A program made the translations under genes and the position numbers. This document shows, piece after piece, positions 36,123 to 46,175 of a stretch of 64,000 nt of DNA. The stretch covers positions 124,001 to 188,000 of the forward strand of contig AHHB01000011.1 of assembly GCA_000242815.2 (NCBI GenBank), written 5' to 3'. The notes below the pieces were generated by a model. The model had not been told where the DNA came from, made no database searches, and saw only the letters and a list, made by a program, of their open reading frames with translations. The DNA is from Janthinobacterium lividum PAMC 25724 (GTDB lineage Bacteria > Pseudomonadota > Gammaproteobacteria > Burkholderiales > Burkholderiaceae_D). The first letter of the stretch is position 1. Each line of letters starts with the position of its first letter.

Positions 36123-38849
36123 CTAAGTCGGCGCATCTATGCCAGCGAACTGCTCCAGCTCGGACAAGCTGCGCTCGGTCAGCTGCGTCAGGGCTGCCAA
36201 CGATGGCCCATCGCCATCCTGCCCCGTTCGCCAACAGGTCTCAAGCTCTGCTGCACATTCCTGTAGCGACACCGCTCCGATCACGCCAGCGGCGCTTTGG
36301 AATGCCTGCAGGCGCTCTGCGCCGGCGCCCAGCATATTGTGTCGCTGCGCCAGGCGCAGCGCCTTGAGCGTGCTGCTGCATTCCTTTTGGAACGACTGTA
36401 CCATGCTCGCATAACGCTGTATATCGCCTCCCAGACGCGAGAGCGCCAGCGCGCTGTCGATCACCGGCGCCCTTGCCGCTGACAGAGCGCCAGCGACGTC
36501 GCCGACAAAGGCAGAGTCAAGCTGCCGAGCTTTGCAGACGCTGAGTAAAGTGCGCACCAACTCGTCTTGCGCAACCGGCTTGCCCAGGTGTGCGTCCATC
36601 CCTGCGGCCAGGCTGGCGGCGCGGTCGCTCTCAAGTACATTGGAGGTGAGCGCAATGATAGGCAGCTCGGCGGTCCGCGGGTCTGCGCGCAGTCGTCGCG
36701 TGGTCTCCAGACCATCCATGTCGGGCATTTGAATATCCATCAGGACGGCGTCGTAGCTGCGATCACCGCGCTGCGCCAGCGCGATGGCCGCCAGCCCGCC
36801 CTCGGCACACTCGGCATGTGCGCCTTCCCGCTGCAGTAATTCGCAGGCTACCTGCAGGTTCATCGGATTGTCATCGACCACCAGTATGCGCAGGCCCGCC
36901 AGACGTGCATAGTCCGCGACGCTAGCGCTGCGCTCGACCTCGAACGCAGCCGTGACTGCTTCCCGCAGCAGCGATAACGTCACCGGCTTGCTCAGATAAC
37001 CATCGATCAACGCGCGTTCGGCATCGCTGCGGGCCGCCAGTTCAATACTGCTGCAGCCAGTCACCATGATGATGACGGGGCGGCTCTGTCCGTGTCGCAT
37101 CGCCCGCAAGTGCGCAGCGAGCTGCCATCCATTCATGTCCGGCATGCGCCAGTCGAGCAATACCACGTCAAATCCAGCGCCATCCTGCTTCTGCTTCTCC
37201 AGGCACGCCAGCGCTTGCGCGCCGCCGGCTACTGCCTCGCCACGCCAGCCGGCGACCTCGACCATGCCCAATATCGCCTCCCGCGCCAGCGCATGATCGT
37301 CGACTACCAGCACCCGGTAGGGCGCTGTCTGCGCTTCGGTCATGGCCAATGCGCCCGTCGCCAGGCGCAAGCGGAAACGGAACACGCTGCCAACGCCGGG
37401 CTCACTGGCGACTTCAAGCTCACCGCCCATCAGTGCCACCAGGCGACGGCTGATGGACAGTCCTAGGCCGGCGCCGCCGTAGCGTCGGGTCGTGGCGCTC
37501 TCGGACTGCCTGAACTGTTCGAAGATCACGTCGAGGTGTTCTGCGGCGATGCCAATGCCGGTGTCGCGCACGCTAAACTCAAGCTCTGCGGTCTTGCCGT
37601 CGGTGTGCAAGCAGTTGACGTCGACGACGACCTCGCCGTGCTCGGTGAATTTCAAGCCGTTGCTGGCTAAAATCAACATGACTTGGCGCAGGCGCGCGCC
37701 GTCCCCTATCAGCATTGCCGGTACGCCAGGGGCACAGCGGATCACCAACTCTAATGCTTTGCAGCCGTGTAATACGCGCAGCCGGATCGCCATATCGGTG
37801 AGGACGGTCTCGATCTCGAAAGGCGCCGCCTCGATCTCCAACGCATGCATTTCAATGCGGGAAAAATCGAGCAAGTCGTCCAGTAAGGCGAGCAAAGACT
37901 GCGCCTCCAAGCTGCTCTTTGCCACGTAGTCCTGTTGTTGCTTTGTCAGCCGGGTATAGCGCAGCAATTGCAGCATGCCCAGCATGCCATTCATCGGTGT
38001 GCGCAATTCATGGCTCATGTTGGCCAGGAACTGGCTCTTGGCGACATTCGCTGCCTGTGCCAGGTCGCGTGCCGTCGCCAGTTCGGTCACGGTCTCCTGT
38101 AATGCAGACTCGGCGCGTCGACGTTCTTGCACCTCGGCACTGATGGCGTTGTGCGTCTGCGCCAATTGCTCAGTCATCGCATCGAACCGATGTGCCAGAA
38201 AACCGATCTCGTTGTCCAGGCTTAGCGCGACGCGTGGCGTCAGATCGCCTTGCGCCACCCGCTCCACCACCAGGCGGATCAGCGTGACTGGCAGCAACAC
38301 CCGCCGTCGCAGTATCATGTACGCCGAGGCGATCAGGCCAGTCAGCAGGGCCAGGGCAAACAGGACCACCTGGTTATACCGGGCTTGCGCGCGCTGCAAA
38401 TCATCGCGGTTCATGCGTATCAATTCGAACGCGTCGCTTGCCATCTGCTCGGTGGTCAGGAATAGCGCGCTGACGGCCGACGCCGTGCGCGCACTGTCGG
38501 TCGCCCCCGTCAAACTATCAAACAGCCGTTCGATCACGGCCAGATTGCTGCGTTCGCGGTCGAGCAGCGCCCGCTGCCTGCCCTCACTGTAACGGTTCGC
38601 TGCCAGTTGGCGGCGGAAACTGTCGACACGTTGGCGCCACTGCTGGCCCGAACGCGCTTCGCGATACAGCGCCGTTTCCATGATGAGATAGCGGAAATTT
38701 CCCACCGCCCTGGCGGTGCTTTCCGCCATCTCGCTCTGCTCGGTCTGCCTACGCACCTCGCTGGCCGCACTCATGGTCACGCCGGCCAGCAGCAGCAGTG
38801 CCAGAACGGCGAGCCAGGCCAGCAATGTCGATTGTCGCTGTAGTGTCAT
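36123..38849 (-). CDS. Hybrid sensor histidine kinase with degenerate HPt
   Basis: The 908-residue protein has a membrane helix (about 9-29), a periplasmic helical region of about 140 residues, a second helix, HAMP (about 185-240), HisKA with His near 280 ([12 protein letters not shown]), an ATPase domain ([11 protein letters not shown]) and two receivers ([10 protein letters not shown] near 565, VLMDIQMPD near 704). A C-terminal HPt-like helix bundle follows. Where an HPt has AHxLKGxAG, this protein reads LQAFQSAAG, so the phospho-accepting His is absent. The periplasmic part looks like a helical bundle that could contact the neighbouring tethered binding protein. It starts 7 bases after that gene ends. 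Confidence 0.88.
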   Translation of the reverse strand: MTLQRQSTLLAWLAVLALLLLAGVTMSAASEVRRQTEQSEMAESTARAVGNFRYLIMETALYREARSGQQWRQRVDSFRRQLAANRYSEGRQRALLDRERSNLAVIERLFDSLTGATDSARTASAVSALFLTTEQMASDAFELIRMNRDDLQRAQARYNQVVLFALALLTGLIASAYMILRRRVLLPVTLIRLVVERVAQGDLTPRVALSLDNEIGFLAHRFDAMTEQLAQTHNAISAEVQERRRAESALQETVTELATARDLAQAANVAKSQFLANMSHELRTPMNGMLGMLQLLRYTRLTKQQQDYVAKSSLEAQSLLALLDDLLDFSRIEMHALEIEAAPFEIETVLTDMAIRLRVLHGCKALELVIRCAPGVPAMLIGDGARLRQVMLILASNGLKFTEHGEVVVDVNCLHTDGKTAELEFSVRDTGIGIAAEHLDVIFEQFRQSESATTRRYGGAGLGLSISRRLVALMGGELEVASEPGVGSVFRFRLRLATGALAMTEAQTAPYRVLVVDDHALAREAILGMVEVAGWRGEAVAGGAQALACLEKQKQDGAGFDVVLLDWRMPDMNGWQLAAHLRAMRHGQSRPVIIMVTGCSSIELAARSDAERALIDGYLSKPVTLSLLREAVTAAFEVERSASVADYARLAGLRILVVDDNPMNLQVACELLQREGAHAECAEGGLAAIALAQRGDRSYDAVLMDIQMPDMDGLETTRRLRADPRTAELPIIALTSNVLESDRAASLAAGMDAHLGKPVAQDELVRTLLSVCKARQLDSAFVGDVAGALSAARAPVIDSALALSRLGGDIQRYASMVQSFQKECSSTLKALRLAQRHNMLGAGAERLQAFQSAAGVIGAVSLQECAAELETCWRTGQDGDGPSLAALTQLTERSLSELEQFAGIDAPT

Positions 38850-38855
38850 ACGCGC

Positions 38856-39895
38856 CTACCGGATAATTGAAATCGCACTGGGCAGCACCGCCTGCAATGG
38901 CTGGGGACGCAGGTAGTCCAGGTAGTTCGGCACCGCACGGTTGGTGATGATTTGCCGCTGGCGCGCCCAGCGCGTCTGATCATCAAGAGCGAGCAACAGG
39001 GATTGATCCAGTGACAGTCCATAGTCGACAGGCTCGAAGAAACTCGACATCAGTTCTGGCGGCAGCCCGACGGCGGCAGCCACGGTCTGGCGGGCGTCCA
39101 ACGGTTGGTCGAGCATATATTGCTGAGTGTCGGCCAATGCCGCCAGCAGCCGTTGTATTTCTTGCTGATGGCTGTCGATAAATTCGACTTCCCGACCAAC
39201 AAAAAACGATACACGAACAGGTCTTGCTCAAACAGGGCGGCGACTTTCTTGCCTAGCGCTTGCTGCAGCCTTGCCAGCTCCGGTTGCCAGGTAGTGATGG
39301 CATCGACCTCGCCGTCACGCATGGCCGTGAGCAACGCTGCCGGGGCGTAATCGACGATGCTCACTTCATGCGCGGCTATGCCCTGATGTTCGAGTAATTT
39401 ATCGAGGAAATACTGGGCATTGGTGCCAAATACCGTGCCGATGCGGCGCCCACGCAGGTCGGCTGCGGTACGCATGCCACGGTCGGCGCGCACCAGCAGC
39501 GCCGCCGTCTTACGCGAGCCAAAGACCGTGCTGACCACCGCGACCTGGTTTCCTTTGGCGATGGCCAAGACAAAGGGGGTATCGGCGACGACCGCCATGT
39601 CGGCCCGTCCCTCGATCACCGCTGCCAGTGCCTGCTTGCCGAGCGCATAACGCTGGGTCTGCAAAACCAGACCATGCTGCGGGAACAGTTGCCGCTGCTC
39701 GGCGACGAAGAAAGCGCCGCTGGCCGCCTGTACCGGCAAGGCTAGCGTCAATGGCAGCGGCGCCACTACCGCGGCAGTTGGCCGCGTATATCGCCAAGCC
39801 AGCGCGATGAGCAGCGCAAGTAGCACTCCAGTTGCGATCACGCCGAGTATGCGTTGCCGCGAGGACCAAGGCCGCCCAACCCGCAGATTTTTCAT
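38856..39895 (-). pseudogene. Tethered periplasmic substrate-binding protein, frameshifted
   Basis: The product is a NMT1/SsuA-like binding protein with an uncleaved N-terminal membrane anchor (ILGVIATGVLLALLIAL). The frame is intact to FVYRFLLVG, then continues in another frame as GREVEFIDSHQQEIQ through to the stop at 38856. One missing T in a run of six (A-run at 39201-39206 on the plus strand) explains it: seven T would restore FVYRFFVGREVEF. It may be a real frameshift, phase variation or a sequencing error. The start could be the ATG at 39895 or a TTG just before it. It lies between a c-di-GMP enzyme and a hybrid kinase, so a ligand-presenting role for that kinase is plausible. Confidence 0.8.
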
Positions 39896-39941
39896 CAAGT
39901 TCACACTCCTGTGTGCCAGCGGCGCGGCGCCGCCGACTGGT

Positions 39942-42425
39942 TCACGCCGGCACTGGCGGCAAGCCAAAGATCGTTTCGTGGCCAAGCAAGGTCAACATTT
40001 CTTCGAACGGCACAGGACGACTATACAAATAGCCTTGCATGATCGTGCACCCCATCGCCAGTAGCAGATCAGCCTGGGCCTGCTGTTCCACGCCCTCGGC
40101 CACCAGATCCATGCGCAAGCTGCTGGCCAGACTGATAATGGCTGAGATGATGGCCGCATCGCTGCTGTCGGTGAGCATGTCGCGCACGAAGGATTGGTCG
40201 ATCTTGAGTACATCGATGGGAAACTTTTTAAGATACGATAGGCTCGAATAGCCGGTGCCGAAGTCATCGATTGAAGTCCGTATTCCCAGCTCGGACAGCG
40301 TGCGCAGATTCTCCAACGAGTGTATGACATCTTCGATCAGCGTGCCCTCTGTGATCTCGACCTCCAGCAGATGGGTGGGCAAATCATGGCTGGCCAGCGT
40401 CCTGGCGATGTCGGCGGCCAGCGCCAGATCGTCGAACTGCTGCCCCGCCAAATTGATGCTGATCGGCACTGCCACCTGCGCGTCGACCAGCCGGGCCAAG
40501 TCGGTGCAGACCTGGTGCAGCACGAACTGGCCCAGCGGGACGATCAATCCACACTCTTCGGCCAGCGCAATGAAACTGGCGGGCGGCACCATTACGCCGT
40601 GATGACGCCAGCGTATCAGTGCCTCGAGCCCGACCACGCGCCCCACTCTGGCATCGACTTTTGGCTGGTAATGCATTTCCAGCCCGCCATCCTCGATTGC
40701 CTTGCGCAACTCGCCGATCAAGGCATGCCGGGCCAGCAGTTTTTCCTCCAACTCGGCCGAGAAGAAGCAGAACCGGTTCTTTCCTTCTTGCTTGGCCCGG
40801 TACATCGCAGAATCGGCATGCCGGTACAGGCCATCCTGATCATTGCTATCGCCGGGAAACAGGCTGACGCCGATACTGGCGGACAGATCAAAGCGCTGGT
40901 TGCCGACCATAAACGCCTCCACCAGCACCGCGAGCAGCTTGCGCGCGACGACCCCGGCGTATTCCACATCATCGAGAGCGCTCAGCAAGATGATGAACTC
41001 GTCGCCCCCCTGGCGACAAATGGTATCGCCGGCGCGCAGCGCCTGCTGCAGGCGTAAAGAGACTTGCTGCAACAGCGTATCGCCAACGGCGTGCCCGGCC
41101 GTGCTGTTGATCACCTTGAAATTGTCGAGGTCGATCAGCAGCATCGCCACATGCTGATCTTGGCGCGAGGCCTGCTCCAGCGCCTGTGTCGTGCGGTCCC
41201 GCAGCAAGGTGCGGTTGGGCAGATTGGTCAAGGCGTCGTGCTGGGCCAGATGGGTCATCTTGTACGCCATCGCGCGCGCTTCGCTGACGTCGTGGAACAC
41301 GATGATGGCGCCGCTCTGGACGCCGTTGCGGTCACGCACTGGCGCCGCTGAATCTTCGACCATCAGGCGCCGTCCATCGCGCCGCACCAGCACGCAGTCT
41401 AGCGCCATGCCGACGATGCGGTCTTCGCTCAGGGCCAGTCGCACCGGGTTGCGCGTCACCGCGCCGCTGTCGCCGTCGATCAAGGGCATCACGTGCTCGA
41501 TCAGTTGCCCTACCGCCTCCTCGCTGCTCCATCCCGTCATCTCTTCGGCGATGGGATTGAGAAAGGTGACGCAACCGTAGCGGTCCGTGGCGATGACCGC
41601 ATCGCCGATGGAATTGAGCATGATGCGCATGCGCTCTTTTTCATCGTACAGGGCGAGCTCGGCTTGCTTGCGGGCGCTGACATCGGTGATCAGCAATAGA
41701 AAGCTGCTGTCCCGTTTGCCGCGCTCGCGCCGCACCACTGATGCCTGGGTATGCAAGGTGCCGCCGTCAGCGTTGTGGAGAGACATTTCAAACGCCGGCG
41801 CGGCGTCCGGCGGGCCTACATACAAGCGGCGCCGTATCAGCAAGGCGTTCGCGCTACCCACCACTTCGGGCAAGGCCATGCCCTCCATCGACGCCGCAGT
41901 CACACCAAACCACCTGCCGGCGACATCGTTACAAAAACGGTTCAGATGCTGGTCGTCCCAATAACTGACAAAGGCGGGCAGGTGCGCGACCACATCGGCC
42001 AAGTCCTGGCGTGCCTGTGCCAACGCACGCGTCTGCATTCTAATCCTTAAATGATTGAATACCCGCGCCCGCACTACGGCCAGATCCAGCGGCTTTTGCA
42101 AGTAATCCACCCCACCCTGTTGCAGCGATAGCAACTCACGGTCTGCGCAGGTGTAACCGGTGACGAAAATCACGGCGCAGTCGGCCGTGAGCGGATCGGC
42201 CTTCAACGCTTCACAGACCGCGTAACCATCCATGCCCGGCATGGCAATATCGAGCAAGACCACGTCGGGACGACAATGGCGGGCCAACGCCAGGCCGCTC
42301 GCTCCGCTGGTTGCAAAAAATACTTCGGCCAGCCCATCGACAGCATCGCGCAACACCGTAATGTTGCTGGTCATATCGTCGATGATCAGGATCGCCATGG
42401 GCGAAGTTTCTTGCATGGTGAACAT
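39942..42425 (-). CDS. REC-PAS-PAS-GGDEF-EAL c-di-GMP enzyme
   Basis: The protein of about 827 residues has a receiver (phospho-Asp in VVLLDIAMPG, Lys in YLQKPLD), two PAS domains, a GGDEF domain with intact GGDEF, and an EAL domain with EALIRW, EITEG and DDFGTGYSS. Both catalytic sites look active, so it could make or break c-di-GMP depending on signal. The start is uncertain: ATGs at 42425 and 42416 lie close to the receiver, and the frame is open to a TTG at 42536. It is the first gene of the minus-strand signalling run, and its end nearly touches the binding-protein gene. Confidence 0.88.
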   Translation of the reverse strand: MFTMQETSPMAILIIDDMTSNITVLRDAVDGLAEVFFATSGASGLALARHCRPDVVLLDIAMPGMDGYAVCEALKADPLTADCAVIFVTGYTCADRELLSLQQGGVDYLQKPLDLAVVRARVFNHLRIRMQTRALAQARQDLADVVAHLPAFVSYWDDQHLNRFCNDVAGRWFGVTAASMEGMALPEVVGSANALLIRRRLYVGPPDAAPAFEMSLHNADGGTLHTQASVVRRERGKRDSSFLLLITDVSARKQAELALYDEKERMRIMLNSIGDAVIATDRYGCVTFLNPIAEEMTGWSSEEAVGQLIEHVMPLIDGDSGAVTRNPVRLALSEDRIVGMALDCVLVRRDGRRLMVEDSAAPVRDRNGVQSGAIIVFHDVSEARAMAYKMTHLAQHDALTNLPNRTLLRDRTTQALEQASRQDQHVAMLLIDLDNFKVINSTAGHAVGDTLLQQVSLRLQQALRAGDTICRQGGDEFIILLSALDDVEYAGVVARKLLAVLVEAFMVGNQRFDLSASIGVSLFPGDSNDQDGLYRHADSAMYRAKQEGKNRFCFFSAELEEKLLARHALIGELRKAIEDGGLEMHYQPKVDARVGRVVGLEALIRWRHHGVMVPPASFIALAEECGLIVPLGQFVLHQVCTDLARLVDAQVAVPISINLAGQQFDDLALAADIARTLASHDLPTHLLEVEITEGTLIEDVIHSLENLRTLSELGIRTSIDDFGTGYSSLSYLKKFPIDVLKIDQSFVRDMLTDSSDAAIISAIISLASSLRMDLVAEGVEQQAQADLLLAMGCTIMQGYLYSRPVPFEEMLTLLGHETIFGLPPVPA

Positions 42426-42907
42426 TCTGGTGCCTAGTCCATGGATGATGTGATCGTGCAATGATGCTAACTCTGACGCCTCCATGGCGCAAGCGCTATC
42501 GTGAAGGCAGGCGCATGCCTGCGCCGCCCCAGGCAAGAGCGAGCGCTTCGCATTCGCGTAGACTGTGTGCGACCAGGGTGGGCAAGCCCGGCAGCCTGCT
42601 TCGTTCCCCCCTCGAACTGCTTTGTGTGCAGGGTGCCCATCGTTGCGCGTAGCGTCGCGTATGCGCGTGCCATGTCGTCAAATTGGCCGGCTTCCAAGTG
42701 CCGGCGAGCGCTGGTGGCTGTCTGCATGGCGAGGCGCTCCCTTCAACGGCGCCGATGTTGCGAATTGACAACACCGGCAGGCATGCAATGACGCCCATCG
42801 GCAGCGCGCGCCCAGGCTGGCGAGGCTGGCGCCCATCGTTGCATGCTGGCCAGCATCTGTGCCAACGCCAAAGGCTGGGCGATGCCAACGTCGATGGACC
42901 CGCCGGC
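42426..42907. other. Intergenic stretch without a recognisable gene
   Basis: Short frames exist on both strands, but none resembles a known family or has a convincing ribosome binding site. The segment may hold the promoter of the c-di-GMP gene and decayed remains of the kinase fragment beside it. Confidence 0.4.
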
Positions 42908-43105
42908 TTAGCCCTTGTCAGGCGCCACACCTGACCTCAGTGGCAGATGGACGGTAAAGATACTGGCGCCGCCGTGCACCAAACCCATTCTCTTGCCGAT
43001 CAGTGGCGGGACACGGATGGATAAGCGTTTTGGCGTGCTGACGCCATTTTCAGCTATATTGACGAGCCATACGCCCAGCTGGCGCCATATGTGCGATGGC
43101 GACAC
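42908..43105 (-). pseudogene. Remnant of a histidine kinase ATPase domain
   Basis: The minus-strand frame ending at 42908 contains IWRQLGVWLVNIAENGVSTP, which looks like an N-box (LxQVLxNLLxNAxxxTP). It then has LVHGGASIFTVHLPL, the usual end of a HATPase domain. The G1 and G2 boxes between them are missing, and the 5' side runs into the mechanosensitive channel gene. The fragment is probably left from a kinase of the adjacent signalling cluster. The match is by eye only. Confidence 0.4.
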
Positions 43106-43187
43106 CATTGCCGTTGCGCTTGACGCGTCTGCGCACGACATCACCCCTGTTTTCTGACAGTACTCATTTCTCCAGCCATAGGTCAGC

Positions 43188-45623
43188 ATGACTTCTTTCC
43201 GTCTCCGTTTTTTCCCCTTCCTGCTGGCGCTGTTGCTGGCATGCTCGCTGGCCGCACCACCGGCCTGGTCGCAGCCTGTCGACGATGCCGCCACGGCCGA
43301 CCAGCGCCTCGATGGCTTGCGCAAGCAGATCACCACCATCCAGAAGGCGCTCGATGGCGAGGCCGATCTCGATGACGCAGCCCTGTCGCAGATGCGTGCC
43401 GATGCGCTGGCAGCGAGCGCATCGGCGGACAAGGTGGCCGATGCGCTCGCGCCCACCCTGTCGAGCGTGCAGGCACGGCTGGCCGAGCTGGGCAAGCCGG
43501 CGGCGGGCATGAAAGATGCCCCTGACGTGGCGGCGCAGCGCAGCTTGCTGGACCGCACCAGCAGCGCGCTCGATGCGCAAGTGAAGCTGGCGCGATTGCT
43601 CGCGGTGGAGGCGACGCAGGCGTCCGAGCAGGTATCGACGGTACGCCGCGCACAATTGCAGGCGCGCCTGGGCGAGCGCACGGCGTCGATTTTGGCCGCT
43701 TCGTTCTGGCAACAGCTGCATGCCGAATTGCCGCAGAATTTGCAACGCCTGCGGGTGCTGGGGCTGGAGTTGGCCCACGCGGCAAGCGCGACGCCGTGGT
43801 CGGCCTGGGGCGGCTTGCTGGCCGGTATCGTGGCCGTGATCGCCGCCAGTGTCTGGGTTTCGCGCTATCTGCTGGTGATCACGGCCACACGCGTGCCGCA
43901 CGGCCGTTTGCGCCGTTCGCTGCATGCGCTGGCCGTGCTGGTGCTGGCGCTGGCCACGCCGGGGCTGGTGGCGGAATTGCTGGCCATGGGCTTGCGCTGG
44001 GATGGCGGCCTGTCCGAAAAAACCGCGACTTTTCTCGGTAGCTTGATCGGTATCATCTGTTTTGCCGGTTTTACGGCCGGTCTCGGCCATGCGCTGCTGT
44101 CGCCCTGGCGCGTGTCGTGGCGCTTGCTGCCCTTGCCCGATGCGCTGGCGCACCGCTTGCGCCATTTTCCCTCGATATTTTCCTTTATCGTGGTGCTGGT
44201 GTGGGCCACGGAACGCGTCACCATCGTCATCAATGCGGGCCTGTCGACGGCCGTGGCTGTCAACTGCATCGTCGCCCTGGTGATGAGCACGACCATCGCC
44301 TATGGCTCGATGCGCGCCGAGCGCAGCTGGCGCCTGTTGCGCGAGGCCGATCCGGCCACCCTGGTCACGCCTTTGTGGCTGCGTTGCGTTACGGTGCTGC
44401 TATGGCTGGCGCTGGCGTCGAGTGTCATCAGTTTGCTGATCGGCTATGTGGCGTTTGGCAGTTTTATCGCCAAGCAAATCGCCTGGGTTATCGTGGTGGT
44501 GGGCAGTACCTATCTGCTGACGGTGCTGGTCGATGATATCTGCATGCTGCTGGCCTCCACCCCGCCGCCGCCGGATGCCGTCAATCCCGTGCTGGCCACG
44601 CCCAAGGCGCGCGACCAGGCGGCCGTGCTACTGTCGGGCATCGGCCGCGCCATCGTCGTGCTGCTGGCCCTGATGCTGTTGCTGGCGCCGTTTGGCGAAG
44701 GTCCGGGCGAGCTGTTCCAGCGCATGGGCAAGCTGCAAGATGGCCTGGCCATCGGCGAGGTGGCGATACGTCCTGCCGCGCTGATCCAGGCCCTGCTGGT
44801 GCTGGTCGTCGGTTTCGTGGCGCTGGGCCTGTTCAAGCGCTGGCTGCAAAATAGTTATTTGCCGACCACCAATCTCGATTCCGGCATGCAAGTGTCGTTC
44901 ATCACCCTGTTCGGCTACATCGGCGGCGTGCTGGCCGTGGCGTTGGCCCTGTCGGCGGCCGGCATCGGCCTGGAACGCATCGCGTGGGTGGCGTCGGCCT
45001 TGTCGGTGGGTATCGGTTTTGGCTTGCAGGCGGTGGTGCAGAACTTCGTGTCCGGCCTGATTTTATTGGCCGAACGCCCCGTCAAAGTCGGCGACTGGGT
45101 TTCGCTGGGCGGCGTGGAAGGCGACATTCGCCGCATCAATGTGCGCGCCACGGAAATTCAATTGGGCGATCGTTCCACGGTGATCGTGCCGAACTCGGAA
45201 TTCATCACCAAGACGGTGCGCAACGTTACGCACGCCAATCCCCTGGGACTGGTACAGGTCAAGCTGCCGTTGCCGCTGGGTACGGATGCGCAGGCGGCGC
45301 GCGCGCTGATCCTGTCCACCTTTGTCGACAATCCCGACGTGCTCGACACGCCGGCGCCCAGCGTGCAGCTCGACGGTATCGACAATGGCCTGTTGCTGTT
45401 CAACGCCACCGGCTATGCTTCGTCGCCGCGCCTGACGTCGGGCATCCGCAGCGCCCTGCTGTTCGAGCTGCTCAAGCGCCTCGACGAGGCGCACATTGCG
45501 ATTGCCAAGCCCAGCACGATGGTGCTGAGCACCGTGCCGGCGCAGCCGCAGACGCCGGCCATCTCGGCGGCTGTACCCGCACCGACGGCGGCACCCGCAC
45601 CCGTGCCGCCAATGACGAGTTAG
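43188..45623 (+). CDS. MscS-type mechanosensitive channel with DUF3772 domain
   Basis: The 811-residue protein has a signal peptide (to about residue 28), a periplasmic helical DUF3772 region (about 30-190), some ten membrane helices, and a C-terminal MscS core. The pore helix region runs VASALSVGIGFGLQAVVQNF, followed by the beta domain PVKVGDWVSLGGVEGDIRRI and the VIVPNSEFITKTVRN motif. It releases solutes on osmotic downshock. The C terminus ends in a low-complexity Ala/Pro tail. It overlaps nothing and ends next to the convergent DUF2938 gene. Confidence 0.9.
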   Translation: MTSFRLRFFPFLLALLLACSLAAPPAWSQPVDDAATADQRLDGLRKQITTIQKALDGEADLDDAALSQMRADALAASASADKVADALAPTLSSVQARLAELGKPAAGMKDAPDVAAQRSLLDRTSSALDAQVKLARLLAVEATQASEQVSTVRRAQLQARLGERTASILAASFWQQLHAELPQNLQRLRVLGLELAHAASATPWSAWGGLLAGIVAVIAASVWVSRYLLVITATRVPHGRLRRSLHALAVLVLALATPGLVAELLAMGLRWDGGLSEKTATFLGSLIGIICFAGFTAGLGHALLSPWRVSWRLLPLPDALAHRLRHFPSIFSFIVVLVWATERVTIVINAGLSTAVAVNCIVALVMSTTIAYGSMRAERSWRLLREADPATLVTPLWLRCVTVLLWLALASSVISLLIGYVAFGSFIAKQIAWVIVVVGSTYLLTVLVDDICMLLASTPPPPDAVNPVLATPKARDQAAVLLSGIGRAIVVLLALMLLLAPFGEGPGELFQRMGKLQDGLAIGEVAIRPAALIQALLVLVVGFVALGLFKRWLQNSYLPTTNLDSGMQVSFITLFGYIGGVLAVALALSAAGIGLERIAWVASALSVGIGFGLQAVVQNFVSGLILLAERPVKVGDWVSLGGVEGDIRRINVRATEIQLGDRSTVIVPNSEFITKTVRNVTHANPLGLVQVKLPLPLGTDAQAARALILSTFVDNPDVLDTPAPSVQLDGIDNGLLLFNATGYASSPRLTSGIRSALLFELLKRLDEAHIAIAKPSTMVLSTVPAQPQTPAISAAVPAPTAAPAPVPPMTS

Positions 45624-46112
45624 TCAGCGCACCGTCGACCACAGCGCCGCCGCCAGGTACAGACCGATGCCGAATGCCATGTGGGCCATCAGGCTGCGCA
45701 GGCGGGCGGCGGTCGGATGCGCCGTCTTGCTGGCGGCGACACCGGCACCCATGCCCGGTTGCAAGATGAAAAACGGCGCGGCCACGCTCACGAGACCCGC
45801 CAGCAGCGCCGGCGCGAACGTCGGCTGTTGCACCCACTGCTGTCCCACCAGCGCCAGCAGCATGGCCGCAAACAGCACGCCGATCACATAATGGGCGCTC
45901 CAGCCCAGCAGCGCCTCATCGCGTACGGCTGCCGCCTGGACGATGTTGGCATGCGTGAAGGTACCGCGCGGCAGATGGCCGAGCCAGCGTCCCAGCATGG
46001 CCAAGTTCAGCGAGGGGATGCACCAGAAGTGTTTCAAGGCTAGCGCCCATACATCCATCACCGCCGTTGCGCCCACGCCGATGGCCAAGGCATCAAGCCA
46101 GAGTATTTGCAT
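45624..46112 (-). CDS. DUF2938 family membrane protein
   Basis: The 162-residue protein has four hydrophobic helices and the DUF2938 pattern (GVGATAVMDVWALAL at the start, GRWLGHLPRGTFTH, and FFILQPGMGAGVAASKT). The function is unknown. AAGG about 12 bases upstream of the ATG lies inside a large palindrome shared with the divergent ArsR-rhodanese gene, which is therefore probably its repressor. That arrangement suggests a link to sulfur or persulfide stress. Confidence 0.85.
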   Translation of the reverse strand: MQILWLDALAIGVGATAVMDVWALALKHFWCIPSLNLAMLGRWLGHLPRGTFTHANIVQAAAVRDEALLGWSAHYVIGVLFAAMLLALVGQQWVQQPTFAPALLAGLVSVAAPFFILQPGMGAGVAASKTAHPTAARLRSLMAHMAFGIGLYLAAALWSTVR

Positions 46113-46120
46113 CGTTATCG

Positions 46121-46158
46121 CCTTATAACATTCAATAGATTGATTGAATGTTATAAGG
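46121..46158. promoter_or_regulatory. Perfect 16-bp inverted repeat, operator of the ArsR-type regulator
   Basis: CCTTATAACATTCAAT and its exact complement ATTGAATGTTATAAGG are separated by AGATTG. The site lies between two divergent starts (46112 and 46176) and covers the ribosome binding site of the DUF2938 gene. The size and symmetry fit binding by ArsR-family dimers, probably two. Confidence 0.8.
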
Positions 46159-46175
46159 GTGCTAGCATCGTGTCA

